A stretch of 23,517 nucleotides of DNA from positions 1 to 23,517 of the forward strand of contig CAYTHB010000042.1 of assembly GCA_964437515.1 (NCBI GenBank), written 5' to 3'. This DNA is from Sterolibacterium sp964437515. Its GTDB lineage: Bacteria; Pseudomonadota; Gammaproteobacteria; Burkholderiales; Rhodocyclaceae. Position 1 is the first letter of the stretch. Every line of letters begins with the position of its first letter. The notes beneath the pieces were generated by a model. It had not been told where the DNA came from. It did no database searches and saw only the letters and a program-made list of their open reading frames with translations. This document shows, piece after piece, positions 13,851-21,242 of this stretch. A program made the translations under genes and the position numbers.

Positions 13851-14438
13851 ATGAGCGACAAGCAAAAAACCGGATTCTGGGCCATGCTCAAACGCCCCAG
13901 CGCAAAATACTCTCTCCTGACCTTGCTGGTGGTGGGTTTCATCAGCGGCATTATTTTCTGGGGGGCGTTCAACACCGGCATGGAAGCCACGAACAATCTC
14001 GATTTTTGTATTTCCTGCCATGAAATGCACGACAACGTGTATCAGGAATACAAGCAGACCATTCATTATTCCAACCGCACCGGTGTGCGTGCCACCTGTC
14101 CCGATTGCCATGTCCCGAAGGACTGGACGCACAAGATACTGCGCAAGATTCAGGCCTCGAAGGAACTGTATGGCAAGGTGGTAGGCACCATCAATACCAA
14201 AGAAAAATTTGAGGCCAAGCGTCTAGAGCTTGCCGAAAACGAATGGGCACGCATGAAGGCGAGCGATTCTCGCGAATGTCGCAACTGCCATAGCTTTGAC
14301 GGCATGAACCCCGATGCGCAGAAACAGCGCGCCAAGAAACAGCACGAGAACGCCCAACGCGACAAGATGACCTGTATCGACTGCCACAAGGGGATTGCTC
14401 ACAACAAACCCAAGGGCATGAAGGAAGATGACGAATAA
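13851..14438 (+). CDS. nirT: NapC/NirT-family tetraheme cytochrome c
   Basis: The 195-residue protein has one N-terminal membrane anchor (about 20-41). Four CXXCH motifs follow: CISCH (53-57), CPDCH (83-87), CRNCH (143-147) and CIDCH (175-179). This is the NapC/NirT quinol dehydrogenase layout, which passes electrons from the membrane quinol pool to periplasmic reductases. Its place directly after nirS suggests it feeds NirS, as proposed for NirT in pseudomonads. It starts 97 bases after nirS, beyond a terminator, so it needs read-through or its own promoter. NapC and NirT cannot be separated by sequence alone; no napA is present in the window. Length is normal for the family. Confidence 0.85.
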   Translation: MSDKQKTGFWAMLKRPSAKYSLLTLLVVGFISGIIFWGAFNTGMEATNNLDFCISCHEMHDNVYQEYKQTIHYSNRTGVRATCPDCHVPKDWTHKILRKIQASKELYGKVVGTINTKEKFEAKRLELAENEWARMKASDSRECRNCHSFDGMNPDAQKQRAKKQHENAQRDKMTCIDCHKGIAHNKPKGMKEDDE

Positions 14439-14496
14439 GCCCTCCGCTATCTACTGATAAAAAATTTCAACTTCACTACTTTCAAGGAGTTTTGCC

Positions 14497-15378
14497 ATGC
14501 AAAAAATGATGAAGTCGTCCGTCTTGGGGCTGATGCTCTCGTTGGGACTCGGCATGAGCAGCCACGCGCTTGCTGCCGCACCCGACTGGAGCAAAGTCGC
14601 CAGCAAAAAAATTGTCGTGTTCTATCCTGGCGCATCCCCGATGGAATGGATTACCAAAGGAACAGAACACGGAGGCGCCAAGGCATTCAAGAAAGGCGAA
14701 CGCTGCGTTGACTGCCATAGCGACGAAACCGCCGACATGGGTAAGAAGATCGTTCTCGGTCAAAAGAACGAACCCAAGCCCATCAAGGGTAAAGTCGGTA
14801 GCATTCCGGTCGATGTGCAGGCCGCCAATGATGGCACTAACCTTTATCTGCGCTTCACCTGGAAGCAAGCGCCCGCCAGTGGTGCTGAAAAGATGGACAA
14901 GGAAAGCCCGGTCAAACTCGCCTTCATGCTCGAAGACAACAAGATCGAGCGCGCCAACCAGAGTGGTTGCTGGGAAACCTGTCACAACGATGCACGCACC
15001 ATGCCCGATGCCAAGGATGACAAGAAAACCAAGCACGTCAATGGCGGCGATGTCAAAGCTGGCAAGTTCTACGACCTCATCCAGTGGAAGAGCAAGGGCA
15101 AGGCCGTTGACGGTTATGTTGCCGACAAGCGTGTGATGGAAGGCGGCAAGGGTCTCGTTGAAGCCAAGGGCGAACAGAAGGGCGACACCTGGACCGTCAC
15201 GGTCACCCGCAAGCTCGCGGGTGGAGGTGAAGGCGATATCGTCATGGCATCCGGTAAGGTCTACAACTTTGGTTTCGCCATTCATGACGACAGCACGCTG
15301 GGACGTTTCCACCACGTCTCGCTAGGCTATACGCTGGGCATTGATACCAAGGCCGATATCACCGCAGCCAAGCAGTAA
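14497..15378 (+). CDS. Periplasmic cytochrome with ethylbenzene-dehydrogenase-like haem-binding domain
   Basis: The 293-residue protein has a signal peptide ending LAA (25-27). A classical haem motif CVDCH lies at 70-74. A second, non-standard CX3CH motif, CWETCH, lies at 158-163. The segment between and after (VDVQAANDGTNLYLRFTWK; FAIHDDS) matches the EB_dh / cytochrome c-552 beta-sandwich that binds haem in DMSO-reductase-family gamma subunits. A strong AAGGAG precedes the ATG. It follows nirT by 58 bases and is probably co-transcribed, so it may relay electrons between NirT and NirS. It could instead serve as an accessory cytochrome for an unseen enzyme. Family moderate, role inferred. Confidence 0.72.
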   Translation: MQKMMKSSVLGLMLSLGLGMSSHALAAAPDWSKVASKKIVVFYPGASPMEWITKGTEHGGAKAFKKGERCVDCHSDETADMGKKIVLGQKNEPKPIKGKVGSIPVDVQAANDGTNLYLRFTWKQAPASGAEKMDKESPVKLAFMLEDNKIERANQSGCWETCHNDARTMPDAKDDKKTKHVNGGDVKAGKFYDLIQWKSKGKAVDGYVADKRVMEGGKGLVEAKGEQKGDTWTVTVTRKLAGGGEGDIVMASGKVYNFGFAIHDDSTLGRFHHVSLGYTLGIDTKADITAAKQ

Positions 15379-15390
15379 GCGCGTCACAAC

Positions 15391-15416
15391 ATCCCGATGT
15401 GTGAGCACGTCGGGAT
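15391..15416. other. Stable hairpin after the cytochrome gene
   Basis: Arms ATCCCGA and TCGGGAT extend to about 10 pairs with one wobble, 13 bases after the stop. It has no T run, so it could be an mRNA-stability or attenuator element rather than an intrinsic terminator. Confidence 0.45.
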
Positions 15417-15582
15417 TCATCACACCTGCCCAGACTCACCCTGGGCTCGTGTCTTTCGAGATCAGAAAAGCCGATCACTCAACGAAAGAAGAAGCCTCAT
15501 GAGATCGATCGACATGCGCCGCAGACAAAAAAACGTCCCTTTCATTCCTTTTCAATCCGGCAATGAATGCGAAAATCCGGTT

Positions 15583-16356
15583 ATGAAAACACAACATATT
15601 GGAACGGTACATCTCGTGGGGGCGGGTCCTGGTGACCCGGAATTGCTGACACTGCGCGCAGCGCGTCTGCTGCGTGACTGTGCGGTGGTCGTGTATGACC
15701 ATCTGGTGGGTGAAGGGGTGCTTGAACTCATTGGTCAAAATGTCCGCCGCATTTATGTCGGCAAGAAAGCCGGACGACATACCCTGCCGCAGGAAGACAT
15801 CAACGCGCTGCTCGTTGATCTTGCCCAACAAGGACACGACGTGGTGCGCCTCAAGGGCGGCGACCCTTATATCTTTGGACGCGGTGGCGAGGAAATCGAG
15901 CAACTCGTCCAGCATGGCATCCCCTGTGCCGTAGTTCCCGGAATCACGGCCGCATCGGGGATGTCGGCCTATGCAGGCATCCCACTGACACACCGCGATT
16001 TTGCCCAAGCCTGTATTTTTGTGACGGGGCATCTGCAAAACGACAGCGTCGATCTGGATTGGCCCATGCTGGCACGCCCTCATCAAACCATCGTTGTCTA
16101 TATGGGCCTGGCCGCCCTCGATGAAATCTGTCGCCAGCTCATGGCTCATGGCCTGCCTACCAGCACACCCGCTGCCGTGGTGCGTCACGCCACCCTACCC
16201 GACCAGCAAGTCGTCAGCGGCACACTGAGCACACTACCCACAGCAGCAAAAGCGGCCATGCTCACCAGCCCGTCGCTAATTATCGTGGGGGAGGTCGTGA
16301 CGCTCCATCAACGCCTGCGACCCACAGTTCATGATGCAGTAAAGCCTTACAGTTGA
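15583..16356 (+). CDS. cobA: Uroporphyrinogen-III C-methyltransferase (SUMT; NirE/CobA type)
   Basis: SUMT uses two SAM to convert uroporphyrinogen III to precorrin-2, the branch point to sirohaem, cobalamin and haem d1. The 257-residue protein from 15583 has the family signatures: HLVGAGPGDPELLTLRAA at the N-terminus, VRLKGGDPYIFGRGGEE in the middle, then VVPGITAASG and GIPLTHRD. No CysG dehydrogenase part is fused. Sitting between nirS and norC, it most likely works as NirE for haem d1 of NirS. The start is uncertain: no clear ribosome site precedes 15583, whereas an in-frame ATG at 15499 follows GAAGAAG and would add 28 residues. The stop codon overlaps the FNR-type box for norC. Confidence 0.9.
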   Translation: MKTQHIGTVHLVGAGPGDPELLTLRAARLLRDCAVVVYDHLVGEGVLELIGQNVRRIYVGKKAGRHTLPQEDINALLVDLAQQGHDVVRLKGGDPYIFGRGGEEIEQLVQHGIPCAVVPGITAASGMSAYAGIPLTHRDFAQACIFVTGHLQNDSVDLDWPMLARPHQTIVVYMGLAALDEICRQLMAHGLPTSTPAAVVRHATLPDQQVVSGTLSTLPTAAKAAMLTSPSLIIVGEVVTLHQRLRPTVHDAVKPYS

Positions 16357-16366
16357 CCTATATCAA
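16353..16366 (+). promoter_or_regulatory. FNR/DNR-type box upstream of norC
   Basis: TTGAC-CTAT-ATCAA, overlapping the SUMT stop codon and ending 76 bases before the norC ATG. Same asymmetric form as the nirS box. Confidence 0.8.
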
Positions 16367-16442
16367 GAATATTTTTAGAGATATAGATAAAATACTGCTT
16401 TCAATTTTTTAACGTTGCTTTTATTTCACCAAGGGAGACGAG

Positions 16443-16871
16443 ATGAGCGGAGGTACCTTCACGACGTCGATGGCCCGAAATATCTTTTACGGAGGAACGA
16501 TGTTCTTCTTCCTGATATTTCTGGCTCTCACGTTCCAAACTGAGCAGGCTTTGCCTAAACGTGACAACCGGGCCAATTTGACACCGGCCGCGGTTGAAGG
16601 CAAGAAGATCTGGGAAACCTATAACTGCATCGGCTGCCATTCGCTGCTTGGTGAGGGGGCTTATTTCGCTCCGGAACTCGGCAACGTTTATAAACGTCGT
16701 GGCCCGGATTTCATCAAGGCATGGATCAAGGCTCAACCGACCGGTACACCGGGTCGTCGCCAGATGCCGCAATTCAATTTCACCGACAAGCAACTGGATG
16801 AACTCGTCGAGTTCTTCAAGTACACGTCGGAAATCGACACTGCCAAGTGGCCGCCAAACATCGAAGGTTAA
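16443..16871 (+). CDS. norC: Nitric oxide reductase subunit C (cytochrome c)
   Basis: NorC is the membrane-anchored cytochrome c subunit that passes electrons to NorB. The 142-residue protein has one N-terminal membrane helix (about 14-32) and the haem motif CIGCH (62-66). A methionine in RRQMPQF (M108) fits the sixth ligand. Length and layout match the cNOR family. GGGAG lies 6 bases before the ATG. It is the first gene of norCB, 15 bases before norB, under the FNR-type box at 16353. Unlike the region beyond 17.9 kb, its codon use matches the left part of the window. Confidence 0.94.
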   Translation: MSGGTFTTSMARNIFYGGTMFFFLIFLALTFQTEQALPKRDNRANLTPAAVEGKKIWETYNCIGCHSLLGEGAYFAPELGNVYKRRGPDFIKAWIKAQPTGTPGRRQMPQFNFTDKQLDELVEFFKYTSEIDTAKWPPNIEG

Positions 16872-16886
16872 GAGAGGACAGCCATC

Positions 16887-18272
16887 ATGCAATATCAATC
16901 TCAATCGGTTGCCAAACCGTATTTCATCGCGGCATTGGGTCTCTTTACCGGTCAGATCATCTTTGGTCTGATCATGGGGCTGCAATATGTCATCGGCGAC
17001 TTCCTGTTTCCGGCAATTCCTTTCAACGTCGCACGAATGGTGCATACCAACCTGCTGATCGTCTGGCTACTCTTTGGTTTCATGGGTGCCACGTACTACA
17101 TGGTGCCTGAAGAAACAGAAACAGAACTGCACAGCCCGAAGCTGGCACTGGCACTATTCTGGATCTTCCTGGTTGCGGGAGCCCTGACCATCGTCGGCTA
17201 TCTGGCGCTGCCCTATGCCGAACTGGCTCGCATGACCGGCAATGACCTCCTCGAAACAATGGGTCGCGAGTTCCTCGAACAACCCCTGATTACCAAGGTC
17301 GGTATCGTCATCGTCGCTTTGGGCTTCCTCTTCAACGTCACCATGACGGTGTTGAAAGGCCGCAAAACCTCGATCATGACCGTCCTGCTGATCGGTCTGT
17401 GGGGCTTGGCGATTTTCTTCCTGTTCTCCTTCTACAACCCGACCAACCTTGTCCGTGACAAGTTCTACTGGTGGTGGGTGGTGCACCTCTGGGTGGAAGG
17501 CGTCTGGGAACTGATCCTCGGTGGCATCCTGGCCTTCGTGCTCATCAAGATCACTGGTGTTGACCGTGAAATCATTGAAAAGTGGCTCTATGTCATCGTT
17601 ACTTTGACGCTGATCTCGGGCATCCTCGGTACGGGTCACCACTACTTCTGGATTGGTGCGCCTGAGTTCTGGCAATGGGTCGGCTCGGTATTCTCCGCAC
17701 TGGAACCCATCCCCTTCTTTGCCATGACCCTGTTTGCCTTCAATATGGTGAATCGTCGTCGCCGTGAGCACCCCAACAAGGCAGCTACACTGTGGGCACT
17801 CGGTACGGGCGTGATGTCCTTCCTCGGTGCAGGCGTGTGGGGCTTCCTGCATACGCTGGCTCCGGTGAACTTCTACACCCACGGCACGCAGATCACCGCG
17901 GCGCATGGTCATATGGCGTTCTACGGCGCCTATGTGCTCATCGTGCTGACCATGATCTCCTACGCCATGCCGATGATGCGCGGCCGCGCGGCGGCCAACA
18001 GCGAGAAGTCGCAGGTGCTGGAGATGTGGTCGTTCTGGCTGATGACCGTGTCCATCGTGTTCATCACTCTGTTCCTCACCGCCGCCGGCGTCCTGCAGGT
18101 CTGGCTGCAGCGCTACAGCGACGCGCCGCAGGCGTTCATGGTGGTGCAGGACAAGGTCGCGCTGTTCTACTGGATGCGAGAAGTCGCGGGCGTGATCTTC
18201 CTGATCGGGCTGGTACTGTACGTGCTCAGCTTCTTTGTCGGCAGCAAGGATCCTGAGGCAGTACAGGCCTGA
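16887..18272 (+). CDS. norB: Nitric oxide reductase subunit B (cNOR catalytic subunit)
   Basis: NorB reduces two NO to N2O at a haem b3 / non-haem iron centre in the cytoplasmic membrane. The 461-residue protein has about 12 helices and every expected ligand. These are H53 and H342 for low-spin haem b, H340 for haem b3, and H200, H251, H252 and E204 for FeB, with E273 at the equivalent of Pseudomonas E280. It lacks the N-terminal extension of quinol-type qNOR, fitting its partner NorC. The coding frame is intact, but composition and codon choice change around the codons for residues 290-345, from mixed CGT/GCA usage to strongly CGC/GCG/CTG. This suggests recombination or an assembly join inside the gene. 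Confidence 0.95.
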   Translation: MQYQSQSVAKPYFIAALGLFTGQIIFGLIMGLQYVIGDFLFPAIPFNVARMVHTNLLIVWLLFGFMGATYYMVPEETETELHSPKLALALFWIFLVAGALTIVGYLALPYAELARMTGNDLLETMGREFLEQPLITKVGIVIVALGFLFNVTMTVLKGRKTSIMTVLLIGLWGLAIFFLFSFYNPTNLVRDKFYWWWVVHLWVEGVWELILGGILAFVLIKITGVDREIIEKWLYVIVTLTLISGILGTGHHYFWIGAPEFWQWVGSVFSALEPIPFFAMTLFAFNMVNRRRREHPNKAATLWALGTGVMSFLGAGVWGFLHTLAPVNFYTHGTQITAAHGHMAFYGAYVLIVLTMISYAMPMMRGRAAANSEKSQVLEMWSFWLMTVSIVFITLFLTAAGVLQVWLQRYSDAPQAFMVVQDKVALFYWMREVAGVIFLIGLVLYVLSFFVGSKDPEAVQA

Positions 18273-18282
18273 GGTAGCCGAA

Positions 18283-18320
18283 GGGCGGGAGCGGCAGGGC
18301 TCCCGCCCGGAGGCTTTTTT
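18283..18320 (+). terminator. Rho-independent terminator after norB
   Basis: A 10-bp stem GGGCGGGAGC/GCTCCCGCCC (18283-18308) is followed after six bases by a run of six T ending at 18320. It lies 10 bases after the norB stop and separates norCB from norEF. Confidence 0.8.
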
Positions 18321-18353
18321 CTGCGGATGGTTTTTCAGCTCAATCGTAAGGTC

Positions 18354-18390
18354 TTCACCACGACGGCAGCCTGGATGCCTTCGTGGTGAA
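18354..18390. other. Long hairpin in the norE leader
   Basis: Perfect 10-bp arms TTCACCACGA and TCGTGGTGAA, with an inner GGCA/TGCC pairing after one mismatch. It lies 25 bases before the norE start. No T run follows. Confidence 0.55.
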
Positions 18391-18415
18391 TGCTTTTCAA
18401 GTCAGTGGAGACGCT

Positions 18416-19003
18416 GTGAATCAGGTTTCCGAAGCGACGCTCGATCGTCCGACCCAGCCTCCCGGCGATCTGGCGATCTGGTTCTTCATCCTCGCCGAAC
18501 TGCTGGTGTTCGCGGTGTTCTTCCTGGCCTATGCCTGGACGCGGCGCGCCAACATCGAGCTGTTCAACGAATTCCAGCTCACGCTCGACCGCCGTGCCGG
18601 GCTGATCAACACTCTGGCGCTGCTGACCAGCAGCTATTGCGTGGTGCGCGCGGCGGCGGCGGTGCGCAGCGACCGGGTACGCAGTTGCGCGCACTGGCTG
18701 CTCGCGGCCATCGGTCTGGGCGGCGTGTTTCTGGTCGTCAAGGTGAGCGAGTATGCGCATCACTTCGGGCAGGGCATCACGCTCAGCACCAACACCTTCT
18801 ATATGTTCTACCTGTCGCTGACGTTCTTTCACTTCATGCACGTGATCCTGGGCATGGTGATCCTGGCGGCGGTGGCGGCCAAGGCCTGGCGCGGCGGCTA
18901 CAGCGCTGCCGACCACAGCGGCGTCGAGACCGGCGCCAGCTACTGGCACATGGTCGATCTGGTGTGGCTGATCCTGTTTCCGCTGGTCTACGTGATGCAC
19001 TGA
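18416..19003 (+). CDS. norE: NorE-like cytochrome c oxidase subunit III-family protein
   Basis: A 195-residue membrane protein of the haem-copper oxidase subunit III family with about five helices. Typical segments are DLAIWFFILAELLVF, HHFGQGITLSTNTFY and WHMVDLVWLILFPLVY. NorE is not part of the NO reductase core; with NorF it is thought to support NOR activity or assembly. I place the start at the GTG at 18416, which follows GGAG by five bases; an upstream GTG at 18383 lies inside a hairpin. It is followed after 7 bases by norF. It lies fully on the high-GC side of the composition change. Confidence 0.85.
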   Translation: MNQVSEATLDRPTQPPGDLAIWFFILAELLVFAVFFLAYAWTRRANIELFNEFQLTLDRRAGLINTLALLTSSYCVVRAAAAVRSDRVRSCAHWLLAAIGLGGVFLVVKVSEYAHHFGQGITLSTNTFYMFYLSLTFFHFMHVILGMVILAAVAAKAWRGGYSAADHSGVETGASYWHMVDLVWLILFPLVYVMH

Positions 19004-19010
19004 GGTCGCC

Positions 19011-19286
19011 ATGGCAACGTACGCTGTCCGCATGCTCAAGCCCTGCTCCGCCGTCTGGCTGACGTTGCTGGTGTTGACCCTGGTCACCTTCAGCCTGGGC
19101 GGGACGGACCTGGACGGCGTGCTGCTGGCGTTGCTGGTGCTGGGCATCGCCGTCGTCAAGGCGCAGCTGGTGGCGGATCATTTCATGGGCCTGCGGCGGG
19201 TCGCCGGCTTCTGGCGGCCGCTGGTCACGGTGTATCTTCTGATCCTGGGTGCGGGTATCGCCCTGGCCTTCGTTCTGGCGGGTTGA
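19011..19286 (+). CDS. norF: NorF-like small membrane protein (subunit IV-like)
   Basis: The 91-residue protein has three hydrophobic helices and the pattern of prokaryotic cytochrome c oxidase subunit IV (COX4_pro), including a central VVKAQLVADHFMGLR segment. Position directly after norE identifies it as NorF, an accessory factor for nitric oxide reductase. It begins 7 bases after the norE stop and is surely in the same operon. No catalytic residues are expected. Confidence 0.82.
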   Translation: MATYAVRMLKPCSAVWLTLLVLTLVTFSLGGTDLDGVLLALLVLGIAVVKAQLVADHFMGLRRVAGFWRPLVTVYLLILGAGIALAFVLAG

Positions 19287-19349
19287 TGGGCACGGGGCCG
19301 GGTTGATCTGCCCGATGGTTTCCCAAAAATAAGTCAGATCGGCAACGAC

Positions 19350-19363
19350 CTGATTTATGTCAA
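19350..19363 (+). promoter_or_regulatory. Weak FNR/DNR-like box upstream of norQ
   Basis: CTGAT-TTAT-GTCAA differs from the TTGAT-N4-ATCAA consensus at one base in each half. It lies 63 bases before the norQ ATG, the spacing seen at the stronger boxes. Confidence 0.5.
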
Positions 19364-19426
19364 GGCGTCTGCCGGCCATTGGGTATCTGATAACGGTCAA
19401 TCGCCCTCAACTCTCGCGAGTCCATC

Positions 19427-20248
19427 ATGGAAACGTCCGCCCGCAAGGTCGACAGAGCCGATGCCGAGGCATTGCCCTTCTACCGGCCGCACGGCAACGA
19501 GATCGCGCTGTTCGAGCAGGCCTGGCGCAACCGCCTGCCGGTGCTCATCAAAGGCCCGACCGGCTGCGGCAAGACCCGCTTCGTGCGCTACATGGCCGCG
19601 CGCCTGGGCCGGCCGCTGTATACGGTCTCCTGCCACGACGACCTCAGCGCCGCGGATCTGGTCGGCCGGCACCTGATCGGCGACGGCAGCACCTTCTGGA
19701 GCGACGGCCCGCTCACCCGCGCGGTGCGCGAAGGCGCGATCTGCTATCTCGACGAAGTCGTCGAGGCGCGCAAGGACACCACCGTCGTCCTGCATCCGCT
19801 CACCGACGACCGCCGCATCCTGCCCATCGAACGTACCGGCGAGCAGTTGCACGCGCCGCCCGAGTTCATGCTGGTGGTCTCCTACAACCCCGGCTATCAG
19901 AATCTGCTCAAAGGCATGAAGCCGAGCACGCGGCAGCGTTTCGTCGCGCTGCGTTTCGATTTCCCGCAGGCGGATCTGGAGCAGGAGGTCCTGCAGCAGG
20001 AGACCGGCATCGACACGCTGCTGGCGCGACGCCTGGTGGGGCTCGCCAACAGCCTGCGCGCGCTCAAGGACCACGATCTCGAAGAGGCCGCGTCGACGCG
20101 CCTGCTGGTGTATGCCGCCACGCTGATGAAAAGCGGTATGGATCCGCTCGAGGCCTGCCGCGCGGCCCTGGTGGAACCGCTCACCGACGATGTGGAGACG
20201 GCGGCGGCGCTCATGGATGTGATCGATGCCAGTTTCGGACGCGGATAG
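19427..20248 (+). CDS. norQ: NorQ/NirQ/CbbQ-family AAA+ ATPase
   Basis: The 273-residue MoxR-class AAA+ ATPase has a Walker A GPTGCGKT (43-50) and a Walker B ICYLDE (105-110). The C-terminal region is typical of CbbQ/NirQ/NorQ (SYNPGYQNLLKGMKPSTRQRF). These ATPases work with a VWA-domain partner, NorD, to insert the non-haem iron of NorB and activate the enzyme. No norD follows here; the next gene is a regulator. The partner must lie elsewhere if the family mechanism holds. The ribosome site before the ATG is weak. Its weak FNR-like box suggests expression separate from norEF. Confidence 0.88.
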   Translation: METSARKVDRADAEALPFYRPHGNEIALFEQAWRNRLPVLIKGPTGCGKTRFVRYMAARLGRPLYTVSCHDDLSAADLVGRHLIGDGSTFWSDGPLTRAVREGAICYLDEVVEARKDTTVVLHPLTDDRRILPIERTGEQLHAPPEFMLVVSYNPGYQNLLKGMKPSTRQRFVALRFDFPQADLEQEVLQQETGIDTLLARRLVGLANSLRALKDHDLEEAASTRLLVYAATLMKSGMDPLEACRAALVEPLTDDVETAAALMDVIDASFGRG

Positions 20249-20329
20249 CGCTGCAAGTTTACGCCGGGCAACCCGCTACGTAACGAACGCGATTTCCGGA
20301 TTTCGATGATGTGATGCAGGAGAACTGCC

Positions 20330-21100
20330 ATGACTGAGCAAAACACCGCAAGCGAACGCTGGCTGCGCGAACTGACCACGCCGCTGGGACAGGCACGCGT
20401 GCCCTGCCGGCAATGCAGCATGCATGGCGTCTGCGATACGCTGGCGCCCGAGGAAGGTGTCAATCCGTTCGTGCGCCGCGGGCGTCTGGGCAGCGGCCAG
20501 ATCCTGTTCCAGGCCGGCGAGCCGTTTCATGGCGTGTATGCCGTCACGGCCGGCGCGGTGAAAACCTACGCCACGCTGGAGAAGGATCAGCAGGTCGTGG
20601 ATTTCCATTTCCCGGGCGATACCGTCGGTCTGGATGCCGTCGACAGCGGCGTGTACACCTACACGGCGCGCGCGCTCTCCGAAACGCTGGTATGCCGCGT
20701 CGATCTCAGCCAGGCGGAAACGCTCGGTGAACGCTATGCCGCATTCCAGAACGAAATGATCCGCGTGCTCGGCGAACAGCTCCGGCACGAACAGAGCCTG
20801 TCGATTCTGCTGCGCAAGCAGAGCGCGGAACAGCGCATTGCCACTTTCCTGCTGAGCCTGGCCGGTGCTTCGCTGTGGACCCAGGCGCGCGGTGTGGACC
20901 TGCAACTGCCGATGGCGCGCAAGGACATCGCCAATTATCTCGGCATCGCCGTCGAGACGTTGTGCAGGCTGTTCAAGCGCATGCAGGACGACGGACTGAT
21001 CGAGAGCGACGGGCGGCTGGTGCGGCTGGTGAACGTCGCCGCGCTCAGCGAGCTGGCGCGCCCGGCCGAGCGCCGCGAGGCGGAGGCGTGTCCGGCGTGA
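20330..21100 (+). CDS. FNR-type oxygen-sensing Crp/Fnr regulator
   Basis: A 256-residue Crp/Fnr-family activator. N-terminal cysteines C26, C29 and C35 (spacing CX2CX5C) plus C122 match the four ligands of the oxygen-labile [4Fe-4S] cluster of E. coli FNR, so this is an FNR type rather than the cluster-free DNR type. A cyclic-nucleotide-like beta barrel is followed by a dimer helix (about 140-165) and a C-terminal helix-turn-helix with DIANYLGIAVETLCRLFKR. The recognition helix reads E-T-L-C-R, where FNR has E-T-I-S-R. AGGAG precedes the ATG. It is the best candidate to bind the TTGAC-N4-ATCAA boxes before nirS, norC, nosR and the last gene. No such box precedes the gene itself. Confidence 0.88.
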   Translation: MTEQNTASERWLRELTTPLGQARVPCRQCSMHGVCDTLAPEEGVNPFVRRGRLGSGQILFQAGEPFHGVYAVTAGAVKTYATLEKDQQVVDFHFPGDTVGLDAVDSGVYTYTARALSETLVCRVDLSQAETLGERYAAFQNEMIRVLGEQLRHEQSLSILLRKQSAEQRIATFLLSLAGASLWTQARGVDLQLPMARKDIANYLGIAVETLCRLFKRMQDDGLIESDGRLVRLVNVAALSELARPAERREAEACPA

Positions 21101-21112
21101 GGGCGCGGGCGG

Positions 21113-21154
21113 GGATTCGCAGAAACGGGGTCAGGATTCGCAGAAAAGGGGGCA
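21113..21154 (+). repeat. Two tandem 21-bp repeats
   Basis: Units at 21113-21133 and 21134-21154 share GGATTCGCAGAAA and differ at two later positions. The second runs into the left arm of the 24-bp inverted repeat. Confidence 0.7.
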
Positions 21155-21228
21155 GAGCCCTTCTTCGCGCACCACAGTTCAAATTTTCCGCCCAGCAGAT
21201 GAAAAAGGGCTCTGCCCCCTTTTCTGCG
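21139..21228. repeat. Perfect 24-bp inverted repeat between the regulator and the SirB2-like gene
   Basis: Arms 21139-21162 and 21205-21228 are exact reverse complements, with core GGGGGCAGAGCCC and a 42-base loop. It resembles REP-type palindromes related to IS200-like transposases. It ends 15 bases before the next start codon. Confidence 0.85.
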
Positions 21229-21242
21229 TTGCCGAATTCCCG

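Noticed and set aside
18235..19062. Long Arg-rich frame overlapping norE
   Set aside because: It overlaps norE and norB in another frame, and its composition is that of a high-GC shadow.
20249..20329. FNR-type box upstream of the regulator gene
   Set aside because: No TTGA-N6-TCAA-like palindrome could be found in this gap.
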